A DNA stretch of 6,347 nucleotides, taken from the NCBI GenBank assembly GCA_947478535.1, contig CANJXD010000346.1, positions 1-6,347 of the forward strand, read 5' to 3'. Made by a program: the position numbers and the translations under genes. Every line of letters starts with the position of its first letter. The first letter of the stretch is position 1. The DNA is from Acetobacteraceae bacterium (GTDB taxonomy: Bacteria > Pseudomonadota > Alphaproteobacteria > Acetobacterales > Acetobacteraceae). The notes under the pieces were generated by a model. That model searched no databases, was not told where the DNA came from, and saw nothing but the letters and a program-made list of their open reading frames with translations. Below are positions 1 to 6,158 of this stretch, one piece after another.

Positions 1-1092
1 CGCGCCTCGCCTTGGCCCTGGCTGGTGGCGGGCGTGGCGCTGGTCGGCGGGGGCGTCGGCGTGTGGTGGGCGTGGCAGTCCGGCGCCCTGCCCGGGCAGC
101 CCGCGCCCATCCTGGCTACGCCGCCCGCTATCGCGCCCGCACCCCTTGGCGCTCCCCCTGATGTTCCCCTGGCCGCCGCGCCGATCCCGGCGCCGCCTGT
201 CCAGGCGCCACTGGTCCCGACGCCACTCGTGCTGCTGCCTGCTCCTTCGGTCACAGAGCAGCCGGCCGCACCCGCCATCGCGCCACCGATCCCTACCGCC
301 GCGATCCCCACGCCCCCAGCCGCGGAGGCGCCCTCACGCCTCGCCAACCTGCCGCCGCTGCTGGACCGCCAGGCGATCGACCGACACCGCGCGACGCAGC
401 CCACCCTGCTGCGGCTGGCGGATAACCCGGCCATCTTCGTCCTCGATTTCCCGACACTGGACGACCAGGGCGCCGCCTTCAACCGCGTCGCCGCGCTGGT
501 GGAAAAGGCGGACACGCCGCGCGACCGCATCCTGACTACCGCCGAAATGGCGGCTGCCATCGCCCGCGCCGGAGATACTCCGGCGACCTACTACTATGGC
601 CACAACTACAGCGGCTCCGAGCTCGCGCGCTTCTTCGCCATGGCTGCGCGGGATGGCATCGCACTGTCCGCCAGCGAGGGCTGGGTCGAAGCGCAGTTGC
701 GGCTCGCGCGCGGGTTGGTGCCGGCGGGGCAGGAAATCGCGCTGATCTCCACCGCGACACCCGCCGGCATGATGGATGCCGGTGCGCGGACCAGCATCCT
801 GCGCCATGAGCTGAGCCACGGGCTGTTCGCCACGCGCCCCGCCTATGCCCAGCATATCCGCCACGTCTGGTTCACCGTGCTGACCGAGGCGGAACGCGCC
901 GCGTTCCGCCAGTTCCTCCGCCGGGAAGGCTATGACAGCGCGAATGAGGAAGTGATGCTGGACGAGACGCAGGCCTATCTGCTGCACACGCCCGACCAGC
1001 GCTTCTTCACCGCCGCGCATGTCGGCATGACGGACGCGCAGCTGGAACGGCTGCGCGCCCTGTTCCGCAACGGCGCGCCACCGATGGAGTGA
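1..1092 (+). CDS. Membrane-anchored putative HExxH zinc metallopeptidase, 5' partial
   Basis: The frame is open from the first base. The first in-frame start candidate is GTG at 25, but no Shine-Dalgarno precedes it, so the gene probably begins upstream. Numbering from that GTG, a hydrophobic Gly/Val/Ala/Trp span (about residues 1-17, starting a few codons earlier) looks like one transmembrane helix or signal anchor. A Pro/Ala-rich linker runs from about 20 to 105, followed by a globular domain to residue 355. HELSH (H261, E262, H265) matches the zinc-peptidase HExxH motif. E314 in DETQAYL lies 49 residues downstream, where gluzincin-type enzymes place their third zinc ligand. A zinc-dependent, probably periplasmic peptidase is inferred. 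I do not recognise the family. The YYYGHNYSG segment (about 190-198) is a distinctive non-catalytic stretch. The gene converges on the kinase gene with a 21-bp gap. It could also be an inactive relative, because fold and substrate are not visible. Confidence 0.72.
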   Translation, partial: RASPWPWLVAGVALVGGGVGVWWAWQSGALPGQPAPILATPPAIAPAPLGAPPDVPLAAAPIPAPPVQAPLVPTPLVLLPAPSVTEQPAAPAIAPPIPTAAIPTPPAAEAPSRLANLPPLLDRQAIDRHRATQPTLLRLADNPAIFVLDFPTLDDQGAAFNRVAALVEKADTPRDRILTTAEMAAAIARAGDTPATYYYGHNYSGSELARFFAMAARDGIALSASEGWVEAQLRLARGLVPAGQEIALISTATPAGMMDAGARTSILRHELSHGLFATRPAYAQHIRHVWFTVLTEAERAAFRQFLRREGYDSANEEVMLDETQAYLLHTPDQRFFTAAHVGMTDAQLERLRALFRNGAPPME

Positions 1093-1113
1093 GGCGGGCC
1101 TACCCCTTCCGCC

Positions 1114-3423
1114 CTATCGCTTCTGCACGGTCTCCACCACGATCGCCCGGGCAGTCACGCGGCTCCGCTGGGTGCGGGCATCGCGGAGCGCGATGCCGAG
1201 GGCGGCGATGTAGTCGTCCACGGGCTCGATCACCGGGCGGGGCTGCGGGAAAAGCGGGCGTTCGGAGGCGAAGACCACGATCAGGTCCGTCCCGAAGGGT
1301 TCATCCACCTCCCACCCCGCAAAGCCGGCCCGAGGATCGCCGAGCCGCAGCCGCGCCCCGGCCCCCTGGGGCTGCGACGGGACGAGGTGCACGATCTCGT
1401 TCGATTTCATGACATAGCTGACGTAGAGATATCCCGCCCGGTCCGGCATCTGCACATCAAGGCGCAGCAGGTCGCCGAGTTGCAGCGGCATGGTGCCGAC
1501 GAGGTCCACGCGCGGCGCCTCATCCACCCCCACCGCGACCTGGCGCAGCACATCGAGCATGCCGCAATACGGTCCCTCGAAGGATTGCACGCGCAGCGTC
1601 GCGGCCTGCGGCGGCACGCCCCGTTCGGTGAGCACGCGGCGCAGCGCAGCGTCCCCTCCCCGCCGCATGACGCCGGTGACAGTCAGCGCGCTATCCGTCC
1701 CAGCCCCAGCGAGCAGGCTGCACGGCGCGCTGCTGGTCGCGGCCTGGGCTGCCGCCCGGAAGTCGATCCGCGGCGCCACCGGCGCGACAATCGGTGCCGG
1801 GGTTGGCGCCGGGGCAGGCATCGGCGCCGGAGTGGGCAGTGCCGCCTGCTGCTGGGGCTGGGGCTGGGGCTGGGGCGCCTGAGCGGGTTGGGACGGCGCT
1901 GGCTGTACCGGCGCTGGCGGCGGCGTGAAGGGCGCCGGGGTGGCGATCGGCCCCGGCACTGGCGTGGCCAGCATCGGCGCGGCCGGCAGGGCGGGCGGTG
2001 CGGCGGGCACAGAGGCCGGCGGGGCCAGCACGCCGAGGCTGGGGGCAGGCGGTTGCGGGACCTGCGGCTGTGGCGTGGGGACCACGAAGAACGGCGGCGA
2101 GAGCGGCGCTGGGCCGGATGGCGGTGGCGAAGGCGGCATCTGCACCGTCGGCGCCGGCGCCACGGAGGGTGCCGGTGGCTGCGGCACCGATGGGGCTGTC
2201 TGGACCGGGGCTGTCTGCAACGGCGTCGTCTGAGCAGGTGGCCCGGGCGGCGGCGGCGCTGGCGGCGAGACGGTGCTCGGCGCCACCGCCACCACGGCGG
2301 GGGGGGGCGCCGGTTGCAGCAGGAAGAACGCCGCCCCGGCGGCGACCAGCACGGCCAGGCCGCCACCGATCAGCAGCGGTGCCTTGGACCCGCCACCCCC
2401 CGCCGGAGCGGCCGGCCCAGGCGTTGCGGGGGCTGCGGGCATGGGTGGCTTCGGCGCCGGCATCGGGCCACGGGTGCCGCCGGCCACCATTGTCGCGTCA
2501 TCCAGCCCCGGCAGCGGGCCGGCGCCGGCGAAACCGAAACTGCCAGTTGCTTCCGTAGCGGGCACGGCACCCGTGGCGCGGCCGGCGGCGCGAATCGCCT
2601 CGGCGAAGGCACTGGCGCTGGCGAAGCGGTCGGAGGGCCGCTTGGCCAAGGCGTGGGCGATCACCTGATCGAAGGCAGCCGGCACGCTGACGGCAAGCTG
2701 GCTCGGCGGCAGCGGCTCGGTGTTCAGCACACGATGCATCAGGGCGGTGTAGTTGCCCTCGAAGGGCTTCTCGCCGGTCAGCAACTGATACAGCACCACG
2801 CCGGCCGCCCAGATGTCGGCGCGCGCATCCACCGGCTCGCCCCGCAACTGCTCAGGCGCCATGTAGCTTGGCGTGCCCATCACGGTGCCGACCTGCGTCA
2901 TCGAGGAATTCTCGATCCGCGCGATCCCGAAATCCGCGATCTTCACCGACCGGTCAGCGGCCAGCATGATGTTCGCCGGCTTGATGTCCCGGTGCACGAC
3001 GCCGCGGCCATGCGAATAGGCCAGCGCCGCCAGCACCTCATCCATCACGCGCACGATCTCGGCCACCGGCATGCGTTCGGCCCGGTCAAGGATGGCCTTG
3101 AGCGAGCCGCCCTCCACCAGCTCCATGACGATCCAGGCCGTGTCGGCATTCTCGCCGTAGTCATAGACACCGACGATGTTGGGGTGGCTCAGCCGGCCCG
3201 CCGCCTGGGCTTCGCGGCGGAAGCGGGCATGGGCTTCCAGATCCTCCGCATCGCCGCCGCTCGGCAGGCGCACGAGCTTCACCGCGACGCGCCGCTCGAT
3301 CATCCGATCGAAGGCTTCGACGACGGAGCCCATGGCTCCGGCCCCGAGCGCGCCGCGCTCCTCGTACTTGCCAGAAAGCTCCGTCGGCAGCATGGCCCCC
3401 GCCCGCGGCCCGTGGCCGCTCAT
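1114..3423 (-). CDS. Transmembrane Hanks-type Ser/Thr protein kinase with DUF4384-like extracytoplasmic domain
   Basis: The 769-residue protein has a full PknB-like kinase domain at about 20-280. It shows a Gly-rich loop (GAGAMGSV, 27-34), VAVK Lys49, HRDIKPAN (catalytic D146), DFG (164-166), the activation segment GTPSYMAPE ending at E191, and DIWAAG (203-208). It is an RD-type kinase and should be active. A Pro/Ala-rich juxtamembrane segment leads to one membrane span at about 349-369, then a Pro/Gln/Ala linker to about 551. The C-terminal region has two Cys (568, 620) that could form a disulfide. The segment at about 640-724 resembles DUF4384, with a GYLYVSYV-like strand and a PFGTDLIVVFAS-like strand. 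There are no PASTA repeats. It presumably senses an envelope signal and phosphorylates cytoplasmic proteins. The ATG at 3423 is chosen because GGA lies 7 nt upstream. An ATG at 3393 (GKYEERG then starts at residue 8) is a real alternative. Frame extension beyond 3423 is antisense to the next gene. Confidence 0.93.
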   Translation of the reverse strand: MSGHGPRAGAMLPTELSGKYEERGALGAGAMGSVVEAFDRMIERRVAVKLVRLPSGGDAEDLEAHARFRREAQAAGRLSHPNIVGVYDYGENADTAWIVMELVEGGSLKAILDRAERMPVAEIVRVMDEVLAALAYSHGRGVVHRDIKPANIMLAADRSVKIADFGIARIENSSMTQVGTVMGTPSYMAPEQLRGEPVDARADIWAAGVVLYQLLTGEKPFEGNYTALMHRVLNTEPLPPSQLAVSVPAAFDQVIAHALAKRPSDRFASASAFAEAIRAAGRATGAVPATEATGSFGFAGAGPLPGLDDATMVAGGTRGPMPAPKPPMPAAPATPGPAAPAGGGGSKAPLLIGGGLAVLVAAGAAFFLLQPAPPPAVVAVAPSTVSPPAPPPPGPPAQTTPLQTAPVQTAPSVPQPPAPSVAPAPTVQMPPSPPPSGPAPLSPPFFVVPTPQPQVPQPPAPSLGVLAPPASVPAAPPALPAAPMLATPVPGPIATPAPFTPPPAPVQPAPSQPAQAPQPQPQPQQQAALPTPAPMPAPAPTPAPIVAPVAPRIDFRAAAQAATSSAPCSLLAGAGTDSALTVTGVMRRGGDAALRRVLTERGVPPQAATLRVQSFEGPYCGMLDVLRQVAVGVDEAPRVDLVGTMPLQLGDLLRLDVQMPDRAGYLYVSYVMKSNEIVHLVPSQPQGAGARLRLGDPRAGFAGWEVDEPFGTDLIVVFASERPLFPQPRPVIEPVDDYIAALGIALRDARTQRSRVTARAIVVETVQKR
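1252..1506 (-). other. DUF4384-like domain of the kinase
   Basis: Kinase residues about 640-724. The order of features is QLGDLLRLDVQ, then RAGYLYVSYV, then IVHLVPSQ, a RLRLGDP turn, GWEVDEPFGTDLIVVFAS and a final PLF. This matches my memory of DUF4384, in which a 'GD.v.l.v....GYlyl' start is followed by 'lfP', 'G' and 'P.G.e.i.ai.s..pl' elements. DUF4384 occurs in bacterial kinases and caspase-like proteins, usually at the C-terminus, and its ligand is unknown. The assignment rests on visual pattern matching. Confidence 0.6.
1853..1876. repeat. Hexanucleotide tandem repeat (TGGGGC)x4 in the kinase linker
   Basis: Four perfect copies of TGGGGC lie inside the kinase gene. Read on the minus strand they encode alternating Pro-Gln in the extracytoplasmic linker. 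Gains or losses of whole units keep the frame, so stalk length could vary between strains without loss of function. Confidence 0.85.
2299..2307. repeat. G9 homopolymer tract in the kinase coding region
   Basis: Nine consecutive G on the plus strand encode Pro373-Pro374-Pro375 of the kinase, four residues after the membrane span. It is the longest homopolymer I noticed in the window. Mononucleotide tracts of this length are prone to replication slippage and also to sequencing error. The frame is correct as given, because the downstream DUF4384-like domain is read in phase. Confidence 0.85.
2317..2379 (-). other. Kinase transmembrane segment
   Basis: Kinase residues 349-369 form one uninterrupted Gly/Ala/Leu/Val/Phe stretch. 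It is preceded by GGGGSK, with a positive charge on the cytoplasmic side, and followed at once by a Pro-rich stalk. This places the kinase domain in the cytoplasm and the C-terminal half outside the inner membrane. It is the only clear hydrophobic span in the protein. Confidence 0.85.
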
Positions 3424-3502
3424 ACGCGTATCCGGCAGCCGGGCACCACCGTGGCACCCCGGCATCGCCGATCGACCCCCTATCGACCGGCGCCGCGCGG
3501 CA

Positions 3503-3531
3503 ATCATAGGGTTCGCAGGGGGGCGGCGCAA
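3503..3531 (-). promoter_or_regulatory. Candidate sigma70-type promoter for the kinase gene
   Basis: On the minus strand TTGCGC (3526-3531) and TATGAT (3503-3508) are separated by exactly 17 nt. The -10 matches the TATAAT consensus at 5 of 6 positions and the -35 matches TTGACA at 3 of 6. An AT-rich hexamer stands out in this GC-rich spacer. Transcription would start near 3496, giving a leader of about 73 nt before the ATG at 3423. No operator is evident. The match could be chance. Confidence 0.45.
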
Positions 3532-3609
3532 AGGCATTGCTTTAGGGAGCCATGCGTGGACGCCGCCCCGGCCTTCGCCTAGCGTCCCTCCCCCTCGCTT
3601 TCCATCACC

Positions 3610-3613
3610 AGGA
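3610..3613 (+). promoter_or_regulatory. Shine-Dalgarno AGGA for the oxidoreductase
   Basis: AGGA sits 9 nt before ATG 3623. It supports this start over the in-frame upstream extension, which runs antisense into the kinase gene and encodes only low-complexity sequence. Confidence 0.65.
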
Positions 3614-3622
3614 CCACCCACC

Positions 3623-4768
3623 ATGGCTGACCGCCGGCTCGGCATCATCATCAACGGCGCCACCGGCGAATTGGCGCGGCGGCAGCACCTGCCCGGCCTG
3701 ATCGCCATGCGGGCGGAAGGCGGGCTGCCGCTCTCGAACGGGGACCGGGTGATCCCGGACCTCATCCTGGTCGGCCGCTCGGCGGAACGCCTGGAGCCGG
3801 TGGCGAAAGCCTTCGGCGTGGCGCGCTGGACCACGGACCTTGAGGGCGCGCTGGCCAATCCGGACGACACGCTGTTCTTCGATGTCGGCGCGACCGGCGC
3901 CCGCGTGCCCGTGCTGCGACGCGCCATCGCGGCGGGCAAGCACATCTATACCGACAAGCCGATCGCCGGAGACCTCGCCACCGCGCTCGGTCTCGTCGCC
4001 GCAGTGAAGGCCGCGGGCGTGAAGGCCGGCACGGTGCAGGACAAGCTGTTCCTGCCGGGCTTCGCCGCACTGCAATCCCTGGTGCGCTCCGGCGCGCTCG
4101 GCCAGTTGCTGGAGGTGCGGCTGGAGATGGGTCGCTGGATCTTCGATGGCGAAATCCATCCCTGCCAGCGGCCTTCGTGGAACTACCGCAAGGCCGATGG
4201 CGGCGGCCTCATCCTCGATATGTTCCCGCATTGGCGGTACATGCTCGACCACCTGGTAGGCCCGGTGCGCGCGGTTTCCGCCGTGGCGCGCACGCAGGTG
4301 CCGAAGCGGCTCGATGAAGCCGGCAAGCCCTATACCGTGGATGTCGAGGACAGCGTCTTCGCGAAGGTCGAGCTGGAGGGCGGCGTCATCGCCTCCATCA
4401 ATTCGAGCTGGGCGACGCGCGTGCGGCGCGATGCCGGCATTCAGGTGCAGATCGACGGCACCAAGGCCTCCGCCGTCGGTGGCCCCTTCGAATGCTGGAT
4501 CCAGACCGAGGCCGACACGCCCCACCAGGCCGTCTCCGCCGCCATCCGCACGACGCACAGCTTCTTCGATGACTGGAAGCCCGTGCCGGTGGAGGCCAAC
4601 CCCACCCCCAGCTACCGCGCAGGGTGGGAGTTGTTCATCCGCCACGTCGTGGAGGACGCGCCCTTCCCCTATCCCCTGCTGGAAGGCGCCAAGGGCGTGC
4701 AGTTCGCCGAGGCCGCCTATCGCAGCCACGCCGAGCGGCGCTGGGTGGACCTGCCCGATCTGGGGTGA
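3623..4768 (+). CDS. Gfo/Idh/MocA-family NAD(P)-dependent oxidoreductase
   Basis: The 381-residue length is typical for the family. The N-terminus is a Rossmann fold: a beta strand (LGIIING, 6-12) followed by a GATGELARRQHLPGL nucleotide-binding turn. YTDKPIA at 109-115 corresponds to the family's EKP motif, with catalytic-type Lys112. D199 and H203 in LDMFPHW fit the conserved D...H active-site signature. The rest forms the usual alpha/beta C-terminal domain. Members oxidise or reduce sugars, polyols, inositols or related compounds using NAD(H) or NADP(H) in the cytoplasm. The substrate cannot be read from this sequence. The start is ATG 3623 with AGGA upstream. The gene diverges from the kinase and converges on the lyase gene with only 6 bp between stop codons. 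The Glu-to-Asp change in EKP is conservative but worth noting. Confidence 0.92.
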   Translation: MADRRLGIIINGATGELARRQHLPGLIAMRAEGGLPLSNGDRVIPDLILVGRSAERLEPVAKAFGVARWTTDLEGALANPDDTLFFDVGATGARVPVLRRAIAAGKHIYTDKPIAGDLATALGLVAAVKAAGVKAGTVQDKLFLPGFAALQSLVRSGALGQLLEVRLEMGRWIFDGEIHPCQRPSWNYRKADGGGLILDMFPHWRYMLDHLVGPVRAVSAVARTQVPKRLDEAGKPYTVDVEDSVFAKVELEGGVIASINSSWATRVRRDAGIQVQIDGTKASAVGGPFECWIQTEADTPHQAVSAAIRTTHSFFDDWKPVPVEANPTPSYRAGWELFIRHVVEDAPFPYPLLEGAKGVQFAEAAYRSHAERRWVDLPDLG

Positions 4769-4774
4769 AGGTGG

Positions 4775-5644
4775 TCAGCTTTCGCCCGCCATCGCCAGCA
4801 ATTCGCGGGCGCGCTTGGCGACGGGTTCATCCACCAGCTTGCCGGCGACGGTAATGGCGCCAGACCCCGCCGCCTGCGCCGCCGCATAGGCCGAGACGAC
4901 CTCTCGTGCCCAGGCGAGTTCGGTGGCGGGCGGCACCAGGCCGGCGCGCAGCGGCGCGATCTGCGCGGGATGGATGGCGAGCTTGGCGCCGAAGCCGATC
5001 GCCGCCGATTCCCGCATCGCCGCCTCGGCACCAACGGCATCCCGCACATCGAGGTGCACGCCATCAATGGGAGCCGCGAGTCCCGCCGCGCGGGACCCGG
5101 CGACGCAGACGCGCTGCGCATGCAGGATGGCGGCGGCGGCATCGGCAGCCCCGGTGCCGAAATCCGCCAGCAGGTCCACCGTGCCGAGCGCCACGCGCTG
5201 CGCGCCAGCTTCCCGCCAGGGCAGGTTCGGCAGCGCCATCAACCCGCGCGCGGTCTCCACCAGCGGCAGGAATTCGATGCCTGCGGGATCCCGCCCGAGC
5301 GCGCCGCAGAGCTGGCGCATCGCCCAGGCGAAGGCGAGGATGCCCTCCGCACTTTCCGCCTTCGGCAGCATGATGCCTTCCGCACCCGCCGCCAGCGCCG
5401 CCTGCAGATCCCCGAGGCACAGCGGCGTGGAGGCCGCGTTGACGCGCACATAGCGCCGCGGCCCGCCCGCCGCGCGCGGGGTGGCGAGCAGCGCCGTCAG
5501 CGCATCCCGCGCCGCGAGCTTCTCGCCGGGCGGCACCGCATCCTCGAGGTCGAGGATCGCGGCATCGGCGGCCGATGCCATGGCCCCTTCGGCGCGCCGC
5601 GCGACATTGGCCGGCGCGAACAGCAGGATGCGCGGCAGGGTCAT
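4775..5644 (-). CDS. HpcH/HpaI aldolase / citrate lyase beta (CitE)-type CoA-ester lyase
   Basis: The 289-residue length is normal for CitE-like lyases. Family motifs appear in order: LFAPAN at the start, ILDLEDAVPPGEK (30-42), RYVRVN with Arg66, GIMLPKAES (Lys94), LPLVETARGL with Glu129, GTVDLLADFG with Asp156, DGVHLDVRD and GAKLAIHPAQ. Arg66 fits the substrate-carboxylate Arg, and Glu129 and Asp156 fit the Mg2+ ligands. Such enzymes cleave or form C-C bonds in malyl-, citramalyl- or similar CoA esters, or related acids. No citrate lyase alpha or gamma subunit is present, so a stand-alone lyase is more likely than true citrate lyase. ATG 5644 is chosen because GGAG lies 8 nt upstream. A TTG at 5647 is the only longer start. 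It follows the RidA-like gene on the same strand after 130 bp and may be read through from it. Confidence 0.92.
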   Translation of the reverse strand: MTLPRILLFAPANVARRAEGAMASAADAAILDLEDAVPPGEKLAARDALTALLATPRAAGGPRRYVRVNAASTPLCLGDLQAALAAGAEGIMLPKAESAEGILAFAWAMRQLCGALGRDPAGIEFLPLVETARGLMALPNLPWREAGAQRVALGTVDLLADFGTGAADAAAAILHAQRVCVAGSRAAGLAAPIDGVHLDVRDAVGAEAAMRESAAIGFGAKLAIHPAQIAPLRAGLVPPATELAWAREVVSAYAAAQAAGSGAITVAGKLVDEPVAKRARELLAMAGES

Positions 5645-5652
5645 CAACGTCT

Positions 5653-5656
5653 CTCC
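5653..5656 (-). promoter_or_regulatory. Shine-Dalgarno GGAG for the CoA-ester lyase
   Basis: Minus-strand GGAG (within GGAGAG) lies 8 nt before ATG 5644. It decides in favour of that ATG over the adjacent TTG at 5647. Confidence 0.65.
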
Positions 5657-5701
5657 ATGGTCGTGCGTGCATCAGCGTCGAGAAGTGTGGGGTCTGGGCC
5701 G

Positions 5702-5770
5702 GTGGGGTCCGTCGCACCCCCACACGGCTTCGCTCCGCTCAGCCACCCTCCCCCCCAAAGCGGGGAAGGG
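5702..5770. repeat. Intergenic inverted-repeat block, possible dispersed repeat or terminator
   Basis: Two hairpin-forming pairs lie in the 130-bp spacer. GTGGGG (5702-5707) pairs with CCCCAC (5718-5723). CCCTCCCC (5746-5753) pairs with GGGGAAGGG (5762-5770) with one bulge. Between them is the segment GGCTTCGCTCCGCTCAGCC (5726-5744 region), whose ends GGCT/AGCC are also complementary. The wording resembles G/C-rich dispersed intergenic repeats I associate with alphaproteobacterial genomes, but copy number cannot be tested here. The second hairpin directly follows the RidA-like stop codon, so it could end or protect that transcript. There is no T tract. Confidence 0.5.
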
Positions 5771-5774
5771 AAAG

Positions 5775-6158
5775 TCAGCGCATTCTCGCTGTGCACTTGA
5801 TTTCCACCAGCAAGCCAGGCCGCGACAGCTCGACAATGCCGATCGCCGTCCAGGGTGGCGTGTAGCCTTGCAGAAAGCGGTCCCGCACGCGCTTGAACAG
5901 GCCGATATGCTGCTGCAGGCCGACGTGGAAGCTGGTGATATCGACGATATCCGCCACCGTCAGCCCCGCCGCGTGCAGCACGCGGCCGACATTCTCCCAG
6001 GCCCGCGCGAATTGCGCCTCGGGGTCCGCGATGACCTGCATCGCGGCGTCACGACCCAGCTGGCCCGCCATGAACAGGAAGCCGTTGCAGACGAGGCCCG
6101 GCGAATAGCCGGAATCGCGGGGAAAATTCTCCATCCCCGGCGGCACGATGGACTGCAT
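5775..6158 (-). CDS. RidA (YjgF/YER057c/UK114)-family protein without the catalytic Arg
   Basis: The 127-residue length is typical of Rid proteins. Family features include SPGLVCNGFLFMAGQLG (19-35), the helix with QFARAWENVGRVLHAAGL (49-66), DIVDITSFHVG (70-80) and the C-terminal strand LLVEIKCTA. RidA itself hydrolyses reactive enamine/imine intermediates and needs an Arg equivalent to E. coli Arg105, located after a Tyr/Phe-Pro-Ala. Here that place reads TPPWTAIGI, putting Trp103 where the Arg is expected, so classical imine deaminase activity is doubtful. A non-RidA Rid subfamily or a ligand-binding role is more likely. The stop codon of the preceding gene overlaps this start (TGATG), indicating translational coupling. 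AGGAGG (6169-6174) lies 10 nt before ATG 6158 and 7 nt before an in-frame GTG at 6161, which is a possible alternative start. Confidence 0.9.
   Translation of the reverse strand: MQSIVPPGMENFPRDSGYSPGLVCNGFLFMAGQLGRDAAMQVIADPEAQFARAWENVGRVLHAAGLTVADIVDITSFHVGLQQHIGLFKRVRDRFLQGYTPPWTAIGIVELSRPGLLVEIKCTARMR

Larger units (their letters stand above)
3424..3622. other. Divergent intergenic region between kinase and oxidoreductase genes
   Basis: This 199-bp stretch has no convincing gene. It holds the candidate kinase promoter near 3503-3531 and the oxidoreductase ribosome binding site near 3610. I see no clear plus-strand promoter: TTGCTT at 3537-3542 has no acceptable -10 at 16-18 nt. A short plus-strand frame from ATG 3552 runs out of phase into the oxidoreductase gene and ends early, so it is not called. 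Confidence 0.7.

Noticed and set aside
1093..1113. A 5-bp inverted repeat (GGCGG/CCGCC) filling the gap between convergent stop codons, as a bidirectional terminator
   Set aside because: The stem is short, the loop is 11 nt, and there is no T tract. Such pairs are common by chance at this GC content.
1387..3582. A 731-codon plus-strand open frame opposite the kinase gene
   Set aside because: Its translation is His/Arg/Gly-rich low complexity with no family motif. The opposite strand carries a complete kinase, so this is a GC-driven shadow.
3552..3701. Small plus-strand ORF starting at ATG 3552
   Set aside because: The AGGGAG before it is only 2 nt from the ATG. The frame runs out of phase into the oxidoreductase gene, and the product has no recognisable character.
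3424..3945. Extension of the kinase frame upstream to an ATG at 3945
   Set aside because: It would overlap the oxidoreductase gene antisense by more than 300 bp, and the added residues have no domain.
3605..4729. A 374-codon minus-strand frame opposite the oxidoreductase
   Set aside because: Composition is typical of an antisense shadow, and the plus strand holds all Gfo/Idh/MocA motifs.
4970..5800. Long plus-strand frames opposite the CoA-ester lyase
   Set aside because: Arg/Gly/Pro-rich translation without motifs. The minus strand encodes an intact CitE-type enzyme.
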